From Bordetella genomosp. 9 (lineage in GTDB: Bacteria; Pseudomonadota; Gammaproteobacteria; Burkholderiales; Burkholderiaceae_B), in contig NZ_NEVJ01000002.1 in NCBI RefSeq assembly GCF_002261425.1, forward strand, positions 1,109,453 to 1,173,452: a DNA stretch of 64,000 nucleotides. Reading direction: 5' to 3'. The position numbers and the translations under genes are program-made. Positions 35,625-43,191 of the stretch are shown here, piece by piece (the stretch's first letter is position 1; each line of letters opens with the position of its first letter). The notes under the pieces are model-generated. The model worked only from the letters and a program-made list of their open reading frames with translations. It was not told where the DNA came from and made no database searches.

Positions 35625-36767
35625 ATGAGTCATTGGTTCGAGTACTTCCCCAGCAACCATATGTGGTCGCAGGGCATGATGTTCGGCATCGAGATGGCCG
35701 GCTGGGGCGCGGCCTCGATCAGCGAGATCGACCAGATCGGCCAGAAGCTGAAGGGCCACGAAGGCGACAACGAGCTGTGGTGGAAGGAATGGGTCGACAT
35801 GGCCCGCCGCATCGAAGGCTTCGGCGACCAGGAAGAAGGCAAGGGCCACCGGCTGACCTCGGGCGCCTATTACCTGCGCGCGGCCATCTATTACTTCTGC
35901 GGCGAGCGTTTCATCGCGCCATCGGAACGCAAATGGGAGACCTATCGCGACTGCCTGCGTTGCTTCGCCAAGGGGCTGGAACGGCGTTTTCCGCAGATCA
36001 CCCGCGCCGAAGTCCCGTATGAAGACACCACGCTGCCCGCCTGGTGGCTGCGCGCGGACGTCGACGGCCCGGCGCCCACCGTGGTGATGTTCGACGGCCT
36101 GGACAACGCCAAGGAAATGAGCGTGCTGTTCGGCGGCATCGAGATCGCCAAGCGGGGCATCCACGTGCTCGCGATCGACGGTCCGGGGCAGGGCGAGGCC
36201 CTGCGGCTGCAGGGCATACCCAGCCGCTACGACTACGAGGTTCCCGCGGGCGCGGCCTACGACTGGGTCGCGGCGCGTCCCGAGGTGGACCCCAGCCGCG
36301 TCGCCGTGATGGGCTTTTCCATGGGCGGCTACTACGCGCCGCGCGCGGCGGCCAAGGATCATCGCTTCGCGGCCTGCGTCGCCTGGGGCGGGCACTTCGA
36401 TTATCACGAGTCCTGGACGCGGCGCCGCCGCATCATGGAGTCGGGCGGAACGAAATTGTCCGCGCCCGGCTTCCAGCTGCCCTGGGTACTGGGCAAGCCC
36501 GACATGGACGCCTGCATGAAGAAGCTGGAAGACTACCGCCTGAAGGACGTCGCGCCGGAGCTGGTGTGTCCGTTCTTCTGCCTGCACGGCGAGAACGACA
36601 CCATCGTCCCGGTGGAGTTCGCCCAGCGCCTGTATGACGCCGTCGGCGCCCCGAACAAGACGCTGCGGGTGCTGACCGCCTACGAAGGCGGCAGCGAACA
36701 CTGCCAGGAAGACAACCGCCAGGTCGGCGCGAACATCATCGCGGATTGGCTGGCGGACAACCTGTAG
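35625..36767 (+). CDS. Alpha/beta hydrolase with N-terminal helical domain (DHPON-hydrolase-like), paralogue 2
   Basis: The 380-residue protein shows the same plan as the preceding gene: a helical N-terminal region (HRLTSGAYYLRAAIYYFCGERF), shared VDGPGQG/IDGPGQG and YDYEVP segments, the nucleophile motif GFSMGGYYAPRAA (about residue 227), GENDTIVPVEF and the C-terminal His in GSEHCQEDN. GGAGAAA lies just before the ATG at 35625; an in-frame TTG 12 bases upstream is less likely. The two paralogues may act in sequence on one pathway, or form a heteromer; neither can be decided here. Confidence 0.85.
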   Translation: MSHWFEYFPSNHMWSQGMMFGIEMAGWGAASISEIDQIGQKLKGHEGDNELWWKEWVDMARRIEGFGDQEEGKGHRLTSGAYYLRAAIYYFCGERFIAPSERKWETYRDCLRCFAKGLERRFPQITRAEVPYEDTTLPAWWLRADVDGPAPTVVMFDGLDNAKEMSVLFGGIEIAKRGIHVLAIDGPGQGEALRLQGIPSRYDYEVPAGAAYDWVAARPEVDPSRVAVMGFSMGGYYAPRAAAKDHRFAACVAWGGHFDYHESWTRRRRIMESGGTKLSAPGFQLPWVLGKPDMDACMKKLEDYRLKDVAPELVCPFFCLHGENDTIVPVEFAQRLYDAVGAPNKTLRVLTAYEGGSEHCQEDNRQVGANIIADWLADNL

Positions 36768-36790
36768 CGCCGGGCGCCAGCTGGCGTCCG

Positions 36791-38428
36791 CTACGCCTGG
36801 GACAGGGACAGGCCGGCATGGCCGGCCTCATCGCGGCCGGCGGCGGGACCGGCCTGTTTCGATACGCCTTCCATGCGGAACAGCCGCATCGTTTCGTCCG
36901 TATCGCGCGCCAGCCTTTCCAGCGACACGGCGGCGGCGGCCACCTGCTCCACCAGGGATGCATTCTGGCGGGTAATGCCGTCCAGCTCGCCGATCGCCGC
37001 GTTGGCCTGCGAGATGCCGTTGAGCTGTTCGTTGGCGGCGCTGCTGATGCCTTCCACCAGCGTATTCACTTCCTCGACGCCGTTGAGCACTTCGCTCATG
37101 GTCTTGCGCGCGGCGGCCGTTCGCGCATTGCCTTCCACCACCTTCAGCGCCGAATCCTCGATCAGGTGCCTGATTTCCTTGGCCGCATGGCCGCTGCGCT
37201 GGGCCAGCGCGCGCACTTCACCGGCGACCACGGCGAAGCCGCGGCCCTGTTCGCCCGCCCGCGCCGCTTCCACGGACGCATTCAATGCCAGGATGTTGGT
37301 CTGGAAGGCAATGCTGTCGATGATGCGCGTGATCTCATTGATGCGGTCGGAAGACTCGGCGATCGACCGCATGGTCGCGCTGACCTGATCGACGGCTTCC
37401 GTGCCCTGGCGGGCGATCAGCCGCGTGCCCGCGGACAGCCGGCTGACGTCATTGGACGCCGCCGCCGCCAGGCTGACGGTGGTGGTGATTTCCTCCATCG
37501 ACGCCGCCGTCTGCTGCACGTTGCCGGCCTGCGCCTCGGTACGCTCGGACAGGTGCAGATTGCCGCGCGTCAGCTCGACGGCGCGCGCCACGATGTCGCG
37601 GCTCTGGTCGCGCGCGTCGCGGACGATGGACCCGACGTTGATGCGCAGCTGTCCCAGCGCCGCCTGCAGCCCGCCCACTTCATCGTCGCGCGTGGGTGCC
37701 GCCGATTGGGTCAGGTCGCCGGCCGCCAGGCGGTTCGCCGCCAGCACCACGTCGTTCAAGGGCGCGACCAGGCGGGTGCGCAGGAAGTGCCAGGTCACCG
37801 CCAGCAGGGCCAGCCGCAGCAGCCAGGCGGCCGTGTGCACGATGGCGGAGTCGGAGGGCAGGAAACGGTCGATGGCCAGGAACGCCGCCAGTACCGCGAT
37901 GAAGAACAGCATCAACTGGCCGGCAAGGCCGAGCTGCAGGGCCGTGCCCAGACGTCCCCGCAGATTGCGTCGTACGGGACGGCCCTTGGACAAGGCGTGT
38001 AGCCGGCGCCCGGCCTTGGCCTCCTGGCGCATGGTGGCGTACAGCGCTTCCGCGTCCTCTATCTGCGCCTCGCTGGCCTCCGTGCGCACCGACATATATC
38101 CGACGGGAACGCCGTCTTCCATCAACGGCGTGGCATTGGCCATCACCCAGTAGTAATCGCCGTTCTTGCGGCGGTTCTTCACCGCGGCCGACCACGGCCG
38201 TCCCGAAGCGATCGTCGCCCACATGTCGCGAAACGCCTCTTCCGGCATGTCGGGGTGGCGGATGATGTTGTGCGGCTTGCCGAGCAACTCCTCCTTGGCG
38301 TAGCCGCTGACCTCGGCGAACATCGCGTTGCAGTAGACGATTCGTCCCTTGGTGTCCGTTTTCGAAACCAGGGTGTGTCCCGTGGGAAAGGGAAATTCGT
38401 TCTCGGTGACCGGCAGGTTCAGGCGCAT
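36791..38428 (-). CDS. Methyl-accepting chemotaxis protein with N-terminal PAS domain (Aer-like)
   Basis: The 545-residue protein begins with an Aer-type PAS domain (about 15-125: NAMFAEVSGYAKEELLGKPHNIIRHPDMP, NRRKNGDYYWVMANATP), which in Aer binds FAD and senses redox state. Two close hydrophobic segments follow (about 170-215) with no large periplasmic loop, then a HAMP-like linker and the MCP signalling domain (about 290-510) with the conserved hairpin-tip stretch IIDSIAFQTNILALNASVEAARAGEQGRGFAVV. It probably steers energy taxis. It is divergent from the uncharacterised gene at 38534. Confidence 0.92.
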   Translation of the reverse strand: MRLNLPVTENEFPFPTGHTLVSKTDTKGRIVYCNAMFAEVSGYAKEELLGKPHNIIRHPDMPEEAFRDMWATIASGRPWSAAVKNRRKNGDYYWVMANATPLMEDGVPVGYMSVRTEASEAQIEDAEALYATMRQEAKAGRRLHALSKGRPVRRNLRGRLGTALQLGLAGQLMLFFIAVLAAFLAIDRFLPSDSAIVHTAAWLLRLALLAVTWHFLRTRLVAPLNDVVLAANRLAAGDLTQSAAPTRDDEVGGLQAALGQLRINVGSIVRDARDQSRDIVARAVELTRGNLHLSERTEAQAGNVQQTAASMEEITTTVSLAAAASNDVSRLSAGTRLIARQGTEAVDQVSATMRSIAESSDRINEITRIIDSIAFQTNILALNASVEAARAGEQGRGFAVVAGEVRALAQRSGHAAKEIRHLIEDSALKVVEGNARTAAARKTMSEVLNGVEEVNTLVEGISSAANEQLNGISQANAAIGELDGITRQNASLVEQVAAAAVSLERLARDTDETMRLFRMEGVSKQAGPAAGRDEAGHAGLSLSQA

Positions 38429-38482
38429 TGTTGTCTGTCGTGGGCGAAGGCGTGGCAGCGGTAGTGCCGGTCTTGCGTGGTT

Positions 38483-38505
38483 ATAGAATGGGCTGCCGAT
38501 TCTAT
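38483..38505. promoter_or_regulatory. Inverted repeat ATAGAAT-N9-ATTCTAT in the divergent promoter region
   Basis: A perfect 7-bp inverted repeat with a 9-bp spacer lies in the 105-bp gap between the chemoreceptor and the uncharacterised gene at 38534. The left arm overlaps a possible -10 (TATAGA) for the rightward gene, so a repressor site is plausible. Confidence 0.4.
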
Positions 38506-38533
38506 TTGCGTGTGGACGATGGCGGGTTGATCC

Positions 38534-39958
38534 ATGTCAAAGACACAACTGGCGCGTTTGTTAAGCGAGGTGCCGCGTCGTTATCTGCTCCCGCCGCTGC
38601 CCGAAGGTTCGCCGCCCGGGGATGCGGACGCCGGCACCGTGCTCGCACGGGTGCTGGAGCGGGTGCGTGCGACCCTGTCGCACGGTGGAACGCCCACTGC
38701 GGCGCTGAAGGCCGGGTTCTTGAATGCCCTGGCCCGGCTTATCCACGAGGCCATGCGCGAGCGTGCCGGCGACCCGATCTTCCAGGCCATGGTGCTGCGC
38801 CATCGCACACCGCGCGTGCGCGAATATGCGTCGCTGGCGGCGCATGCGGAGCGGGATCGCCGCGAAGTGCGCGCCTTGGTGAACGGCGTCGCGCATCCCG
38901 GAAAGCAGGCGCGACGATCACCGGGTCCCGTGCACGATGCGCTGGGGCGCCTGCACGCGTTGGCGGAAGCGTCGGCCTGGGGACACCTGCGCCAGGCGGC
39001 GCGGCGTGCGCTGGAGATACCCGACATCCTCGGCGATGCCGCCATCGCAAGCGCGCTGGCCGGCCTGACGGCGAGTCCGGCGCTGGCGCGCCTGGACCTG
39101 CTGGACACCCTGGTGGCCGATGGCGACGTGCGCCGGTATCAGGCGCTGTGGGACCTGAACGGTCCCCGGTCCGGCAGCGCCGCGGCCGTGGCGCGCGGAT
39201 CGGCGTCGCAGCGGCGCGGCGCCGAGGTGGAAGCCCAGGCAGCACGCGCCATCGAAGCGTTGGCCCGGCGGCTCGAACTTAATGTAGCCGGGGATGAGGC
39301 CGGGCAGGGCGGCCAGACGGCGTATCGGGTGGCGATGTCCATGCGGGTGCCGGCGCCCCTGTCCGCCGGTGCCGATCGTGCCAAGACGGAATGGGACGTC
39401 GTCCTGCTGCGTCGGAGCGGGGCGCCGCCGGAGATCGGCGCGGACCTCGGCAGCGCCGGGGCCCCCTGGGACGTTTGCCTGCTGGTCGAAGCAAAGGCGT
39501 CGCTGGACGCCGCGACCACGGATCTGCAAAGACTGTTGCGCGGCCTGCGCCTGCTTGCCGGCGCCGACGCCAGCCTGGTCTACCACTTCCAGACGCGCGG
39601 CGGCAGCGTTCCCGTATCCGGCGCGTCGCTGCGCGCGCTGCGCATGTCGTGCACCGACGATGCGGCCCTGCGCTCATCGGTACTCTATTGTTGCGACGCA
39701 TCCCAGGAAGCGCAAACACGCCCGCTCGGCGCGGCCAGCCGGATGCAGCTCCTGTCGGCCCCCGCCAGCCTTGCATATGCCGCGCATTGCGCGGAAGATT
39801 CCCGGGCAAGCTCCGACATGCTCGAACCGGTCTGGCAGGCGCTCCTGGCCTTACCTGCCTGGGCCCCCGTGCTGCATCAATACACGACCCTGCGCCAGGT
39901 TCGCGAGTTGCTGGTCCATGTCGACGACGTGTTCGCGACGGTCGCATCCACGGTCTAA
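38534..39958 (+). CDS. Uncharacterised protein with a possible PD-(D/E)XK-like motif
   Basis: I do not recognise this 474-residue protein. It has no signal peptide or membrane segment. The N-terminal 230 residues are Ala/Leu/Arg-rich and probably helical (PRRYLLPPLPEG near the start). In the C-terminal half the segment TEWDVVLLRR (about 284-293) is followed after about 25 residues by VCLLVEAKAS (about 314-323). An acidic residue, a hydrophobic strand with Asp and then E-x-K on another strand is the layout of the PD-(D/E)XK nuclease fold. The rest (SLVYHFQTRGG, VLYCCDASQEA) gives no hint. It ends 17 bp before the P1B ATPase gene, so they are probably co-transcribed. Confidence 0.8.
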   Translation: MSKTQLARLLSEVPRRYLLPPLPEGSPPGDADAGTVLARVLERVRATLSHGGTPTAALKAGFLNALARLIHEAMRERAGDPIFQAMVLRHRTPRVREYASLAAHAERDRREVRALVNGVAHPGKQARRSPGPVHDALGRLHALAEASAWGHLRQAARRALEIPDILGDAAIASALAGLTASPALARLDLLDTLVADGDVRRYQALWDLNGPRSGSAAAVARGSASQRRGAEVEAQAARAIEALARRLELNVAGDEAGQGGQTAYRVAMSMRVPAPLSAGADRAKTEWDVVLLRRSGAPPEIGADLGSAGAPWDVCLLVEAKASLDAATTDLQRLLRGLRLLAGADASLVYHFQTRGGSVPVSGASLRALRMSCTDDAALRSSVLYCCDASQEAQTRPLGAASRMQLLSAPASLAYAAHCAEDSRASSDMLEPVWQALLALPAWAPVLHQYTTLRQVRELLVHVDDVFATVASTV

Positions 39959-39975
39959 GCCATCTCCCGCCATCC

Positions 39976-42252
39976 ATGCGCGCTATCGATACCTGGTTGC
40001 TGATTCTTTCCGCCGCCACGCTCGCCGCGGGTGGGCTGTGCTGGGCCGCTGGCCGTCCGCTGGCGGCGCAGGTGCTATGGCTGGCGGGCGTGGCGCCTGT
40101 CCTGCTGGCGCTGTCCCTATCCATCGTCAAGGCCTTGATGCGACGGCAGCCGGGCGTCGATGTGCTTGCCTGGATCGCGATCGCGATGGCCGTGGCATTG
40201 GGCGAGTCGCCCACCGCGGCGATCATCGCATTGATGGTGGCCGGCGGGCGGGCGCTCGAGCGCTACGCCGAGCAGCGCGCCGAACGCGAAATGACGGCGC
40301 TGTTGCAACACGTGCCGCGCGCGGCGACCCGCTTCGAATCGGGGGAATGGCGCCAGGCGGATCCCGATGCCATTCGTAGCGGCGATCGCCTGCTCGTGCG
40401 GGCCGGCGACGTCGTGCCGGTGGACGGCACCCTGGCGGGGCAGGCACAGCTGGACGAGTCCTCGTTGTCGGGGGAATCGCGCGTGCTGGTGCGCCAGCCC
40501 GGGGAGTTCGTGCGCAGCGGCGCGGTCAATGCCGGCGCGCCGTTCGAAATGCGGGCCGCGGCCGCGGCCCGCGACAGCACGTTCGCCGGTATCGTCCGCA
40601 TGGTGCGGGAAGCGCGAGGCCAGCGCAGCCCGTCCGCGCGCCTGGCCGATCGCTATGCGCTGGTTTTCGTGATCGGGTCGCTGCTGATCGCCGGGGGAAG
40701 CTGGTTGCTGACGGGCGACCCGTTGCGGGCGCTCGGCGTGCTGGTGGTGGCGACGCCCTGTCCGCTGATACTGGCGGTGCCGGTGGCCATCGTTTCCGGG
40801 ATCTCCCGCTGCGCCAGGCGGGGCGTGCTGGTCAAGGGCGGCGGGGCGTTGGAGCGCCTGGGCGCCGCGACCATCCTGTTCTTCGACAAGACCGGCACGC
40901 TGACGGGAGGCAACGCCAGGCTGGTGGCCATCGAACCCGCGCCTGGCGTCTCGACGCAGGCCGTCCTGCGGCTGGCGGCCTCGCTCGGGCAGGCGTCCGG
41001 CCACGTCGTATCCGCGTCCATCACCGTGGCGGCGCGCGAACGCGGCGTGCAGCTGGCGCAACCCCTGCACGTGCGCGAGCGCGCCGGCGCCGGCGTGGAA
41101 GGCGAAATCGATGGCCAGCGCGTCACCATGGGGTCGTTCGCCTATGTGCGCGAGGCCGCGCCCGCCGAGCCCTGGAGCACCGAGTTCCTGAGGCGCATCG
41201 GCTACGAGGGTGCGGCGGCCGTTTTCGTGGCGGCCGGCGGAAAGATGATGGGCGCGATCCAGCTCGCCGATGAGATACGCCTGGAAACGCCGCGCACCCT
41301 GCGCATGCTGCGCCAGCAAGGCATCCGCCAACTGGTGATGCTGACCGGCGATCGGCGCGACGTGGCCCAGACCCTGGGCGCGATCCTCGGCGTGACGGAT
41401 GTGCGCGCCGAGCAGACTCCGGCGGACAAGCTGGCCGCCATCGCGGCTGCCCGCAAGCAGGGCATCGTGGTGATGGTGGGCGATGGCGTGAACGACGCCC
41501 CTGCGCTCGCCGCGGCCGACGTGGGCATAGCCATGGGCGCCCGGGGTGCGGCGGCGTCTTCCGAGGCCGCGGACGTCGTACTGCTGGTCGACCGCCTGGA
41601 CCGCATCGTCGACGCCATGCGGGTGGCGCGCCGCGCGCGCCGCATCGCCCTGCAGAGCGTGCTGGCGGGTATGGGCCTGTCCGTCGTCGCGATGGGCGTG
41701 GCCGCCGCCGGCTATCTGCCGCCGATGTGGGGCGCCATCCTTCAGGAAGCGATCGACGTCGCCGTGATCGTCAACGCGCTGCGGGTCCTCGTCGTCGCGC
41801 CGCCGGCGCAGGCCCGGCTTGCGCCGGCGGATGCGGCCGGCCTGATGGCGGGCCATGCCGCGCTCGAACCCTTGATGGCGCGGATACGTGAACTGGCCGA
41901 TGGACTGCCGGCGATGCCGAAGACCGAGATCGCCAGCGCACTGAAAGACCTGCACGCCGCGCTCGCGCGGGACCTGCTGCCTCACGAGCGTCGCGACGAT
42001 ACGGAAATCTATCCCCGCCTGGGCGATCTGCTCGGCGGTGATGACCCGATGGCCGCGATGAGCACCACGCACAGGGAAATCTTTCGCGTCATCGCGGTAC
42101 TGGGCAAGATGATCGCGGATATACCGCCCGAAGGCCCCGATCCGGAATCGCTGCGGGAATTCCAGCGCCTGCTGTACGGACTCGACGCGATCGTGCGCCT
42201 GCATTGCGTGCAGGAAGACGAGATTTTTCACACACTGGCCGAAGCGGCCTGA
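39976..42252 (+). CDS. P1B-type metal ATPase with TPC motif and C-terminal hemerythrin-like domain (P1B-5 type)
   Basis: This 758-residue inner-membrane metal pump has the P-type ATPase motifs LDESSLSGES (A domain), FFDKTGTLTGG (phosphorylated Asp) and MVGDGVNDAPALAAADVGIAMG. The ion-binding helix reads VVATPCPLILAVPVA, so the usual CPC is TPC, the mark of the P1B-5 group linked to Ni/Fe export. Unusually for other P1B groups but known for P1B-5, the C-terminal 140 residues form a hemerythrin-like bundle with His/Glu ligand candidates: GHAALE, PHERRDDTEIYP, THREIFR and LHCVQEDEIFH. The nucleotide-binding SEHP motif of P1B pumps is SGHV here. There is no N-terminal metal-binding CXXC domain. 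The ATG at 39976 fits; the open frame upstream overlaps the preceding gene. Confidence 0.92.
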   Translation: MRAIDTWLLILSAATLAAGGLCWAAGRPLAAQVLWLAGVAPVLLALSLSIVKALMRRQPGVDVLAWIAIAMAVALGESPTAAIIALMVAGGRALERYAEQRAEREMTALLQHVPRAATRFESGEWRQADPDAIRSGDRLLVRAGDVVPVDGTLAGQAQLDESSLSGESRVLVRQPGEFVRSGAVNAGAPFEMRAAAAARDSTFAGIVRMVREARGQRSPSARLADRYALVFVIGSLLIAGGSWLLTGDPLRALGVLVVATPCPLILAVPVAIVSGISRCARRGVLVKGGGALERLGAATILFFDKTGTLTGGNARLVAIEPAPGVSTQAVLRLAASLGQASGHVVSASITVAARERGVQLAQPLHVRERAGAGVEGEIDGQRVTMGSFAYVREAAPAEPWSTEFLRRIGYEGAAAVFVAAGGKMMGAIQLADEIRLETPRTLRMLRQQGIRQLVMLTGDRRDVAQTLGAILGVTDVRAEQTPADKLAAIAAARKQGIVVMVGDGVNDAPALAAADVGIAMGARGAAASSEAADVVLLVDRLDRIVDAMRVARRARRIALQSVLAGMGLSVVAMGVAAAGYLPPMWGAILQEAIDVAVIVNALRVLVVAPPAQARLAPADAAGLMAGHAALEPLMARIRELADGLPAMPKTEIASALKDLHAALARDLLPHERRDDTEIYPRLGDLLGGDDPMAAMSTTHREIFRVIAVLGKMIADIPPEGPDPESLREFQRLLYGLDAIVRLHCVQEDEIFHTLAEAA

Positions 42253-42325
42253 GCCCGCTGCCGCCCACACCGCGGAAGACGCCGCGCCGTTCTATGCGGA
42301 GACGCAGGAAAGCGCGGCTCAGGCC
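42246..42325. repeat. Perfect 10-bp inverted repeat joining the two convergent gene ends
   Basis: GGCCTGAGCC at 42246-42255 and GGCTCAGGCC at 42316-42325 are exact inverted copies separated by 60 bases. Each contains the stop codon (TGA) of the gene it ends: the ATPase gene on the left and the DeoR gene on the right. A long-loop hairpin could form on either transcript. Confidence 0.45.
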
Positions 42326-43104
42326 AGTACCACGTCCACGCCGGCGCGGCGCCAGCGCTGCAGTTCGTCTTCGATGCCGTCGCCCTCATGCGGGTTGGTG
42401 ACGATGCGGCTGACTTCCTGCGGCTTGGCATAGCGCACGCGGCTGACCAGTCCGACCTTGCTGTAGTCGGCAAGCAGCACGCGCTCCCGGGCCTGCTCGG
42501 CCATCGCTTGCGCGACTTCCGCTTCGTGGGGGGCGTAACTGGTCGCGCCGTGCGTGGCGCTGAGCCCTACCGGCGACAGCAAGGCCAGGTCCGCGTGGTA
42601 GCGTCCGATCTCGTTGATCGTGCCGCTGCCATAGGTTGCCGGCACGTCGCCGTGCGGCGTGCCGCCCAGCAGGATGACTTCATGGCGCGGCGATTCGCTG
42701 GAATCGTCGCGGCGCGCCAGGGTCATGGCGATGCCCAGGGAATTCGTCACCACGGTCAGCCCGGACATCCCGCGCAATGCTTCGGCCAGGTAGCCGGTGG
42801 TCGTTCCGGCATCCAGCAGGATCACCTGTCCCGGCGCCAGCATCGGCAGCACGGCGCGGGCGATGGCGCGCTTTTCGCGCGCTCGCAGGTGCTGGCGCTG
42901 CGCGTAGGGCGGCTCGGCATGCGCCGCCGTCGTGACCACGCCGCCATGGACCCGCCGCAGCGCGCCCTGCGCTTCCAGTTCGAGGACGTCGCGCCGCACC
43001 GTCTCGCGCGACACCGACAGTTCGCGCGCGAGCCGCTCCGTACTGACGCGCTCGAAGGCGCCGAGCAAGGCCTGGATGCGGGCGATGCGTTCTTCCTGCA
43101 GCAT
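42319..43104 (-). CDS. DeoR-family transcriptional regulator
   Basis: The 261-residue protein has the DeoR N-terminal HTH (ERIARIQALLGAFERVSTERLARELSVSRETVRRDVLELEAQGALRRVHGG) and the sugar-phosphate-binding DeoRC domain with LDAGTTTGYLAEAL (about residue 99) and ADYSKVGLVSRV near 222. It stands alone; both neighbours are convergent or separated by a terminator, so its target is not evident from context. Confidence 0.92.
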   Translation of the reverse strand: MLQEERIARIQALLGAFERVSTERLARELSVSRETVRRDVLELEAQGALRRVHGGVVTTAAHAEPPYAQRQHLRAREKRAIARAVLPMLAPGQVILLDAGTTTGYLAEALRGMSGLTVVTNSLGIAMTLARRDDSSESPRHEVILLGGTPHGDVPATYGSGTINEIGRYHADLALLSPVGLSATHGATSYAPHEAEVAQAMAEQARERVLLADYSKVGLVSRVRYAKPQEVSRIVTNPHEGDGIEDELQRWRRAGVDVVLA

Positions 43105-43133
43105 ATCGGTCTAATCGTGATCGGTTGCGCACG

Positions 43134-43170
43134 AAAGACGCCGCGCCACCTGACATGGCGCGGCGTCTTT
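43134..43170 (-). terminator. Strong hairpin terminator downstream of phospholipase C
   Basis: Fifteen base pairs are perfectly complementary (arms 43134-43148 and 43156-43170) around a 7-base loop. Read leftward the right arm ends in GTCTTTC. It begins 22 bp after the phospholipase stop codon and lies between that gene and the DeoR gene start, so it ends the phospholipase transcript. Confidence 0.75.
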
Positions 43171-43191
43171 CACCGGCAAAGCGTCAAAGCA

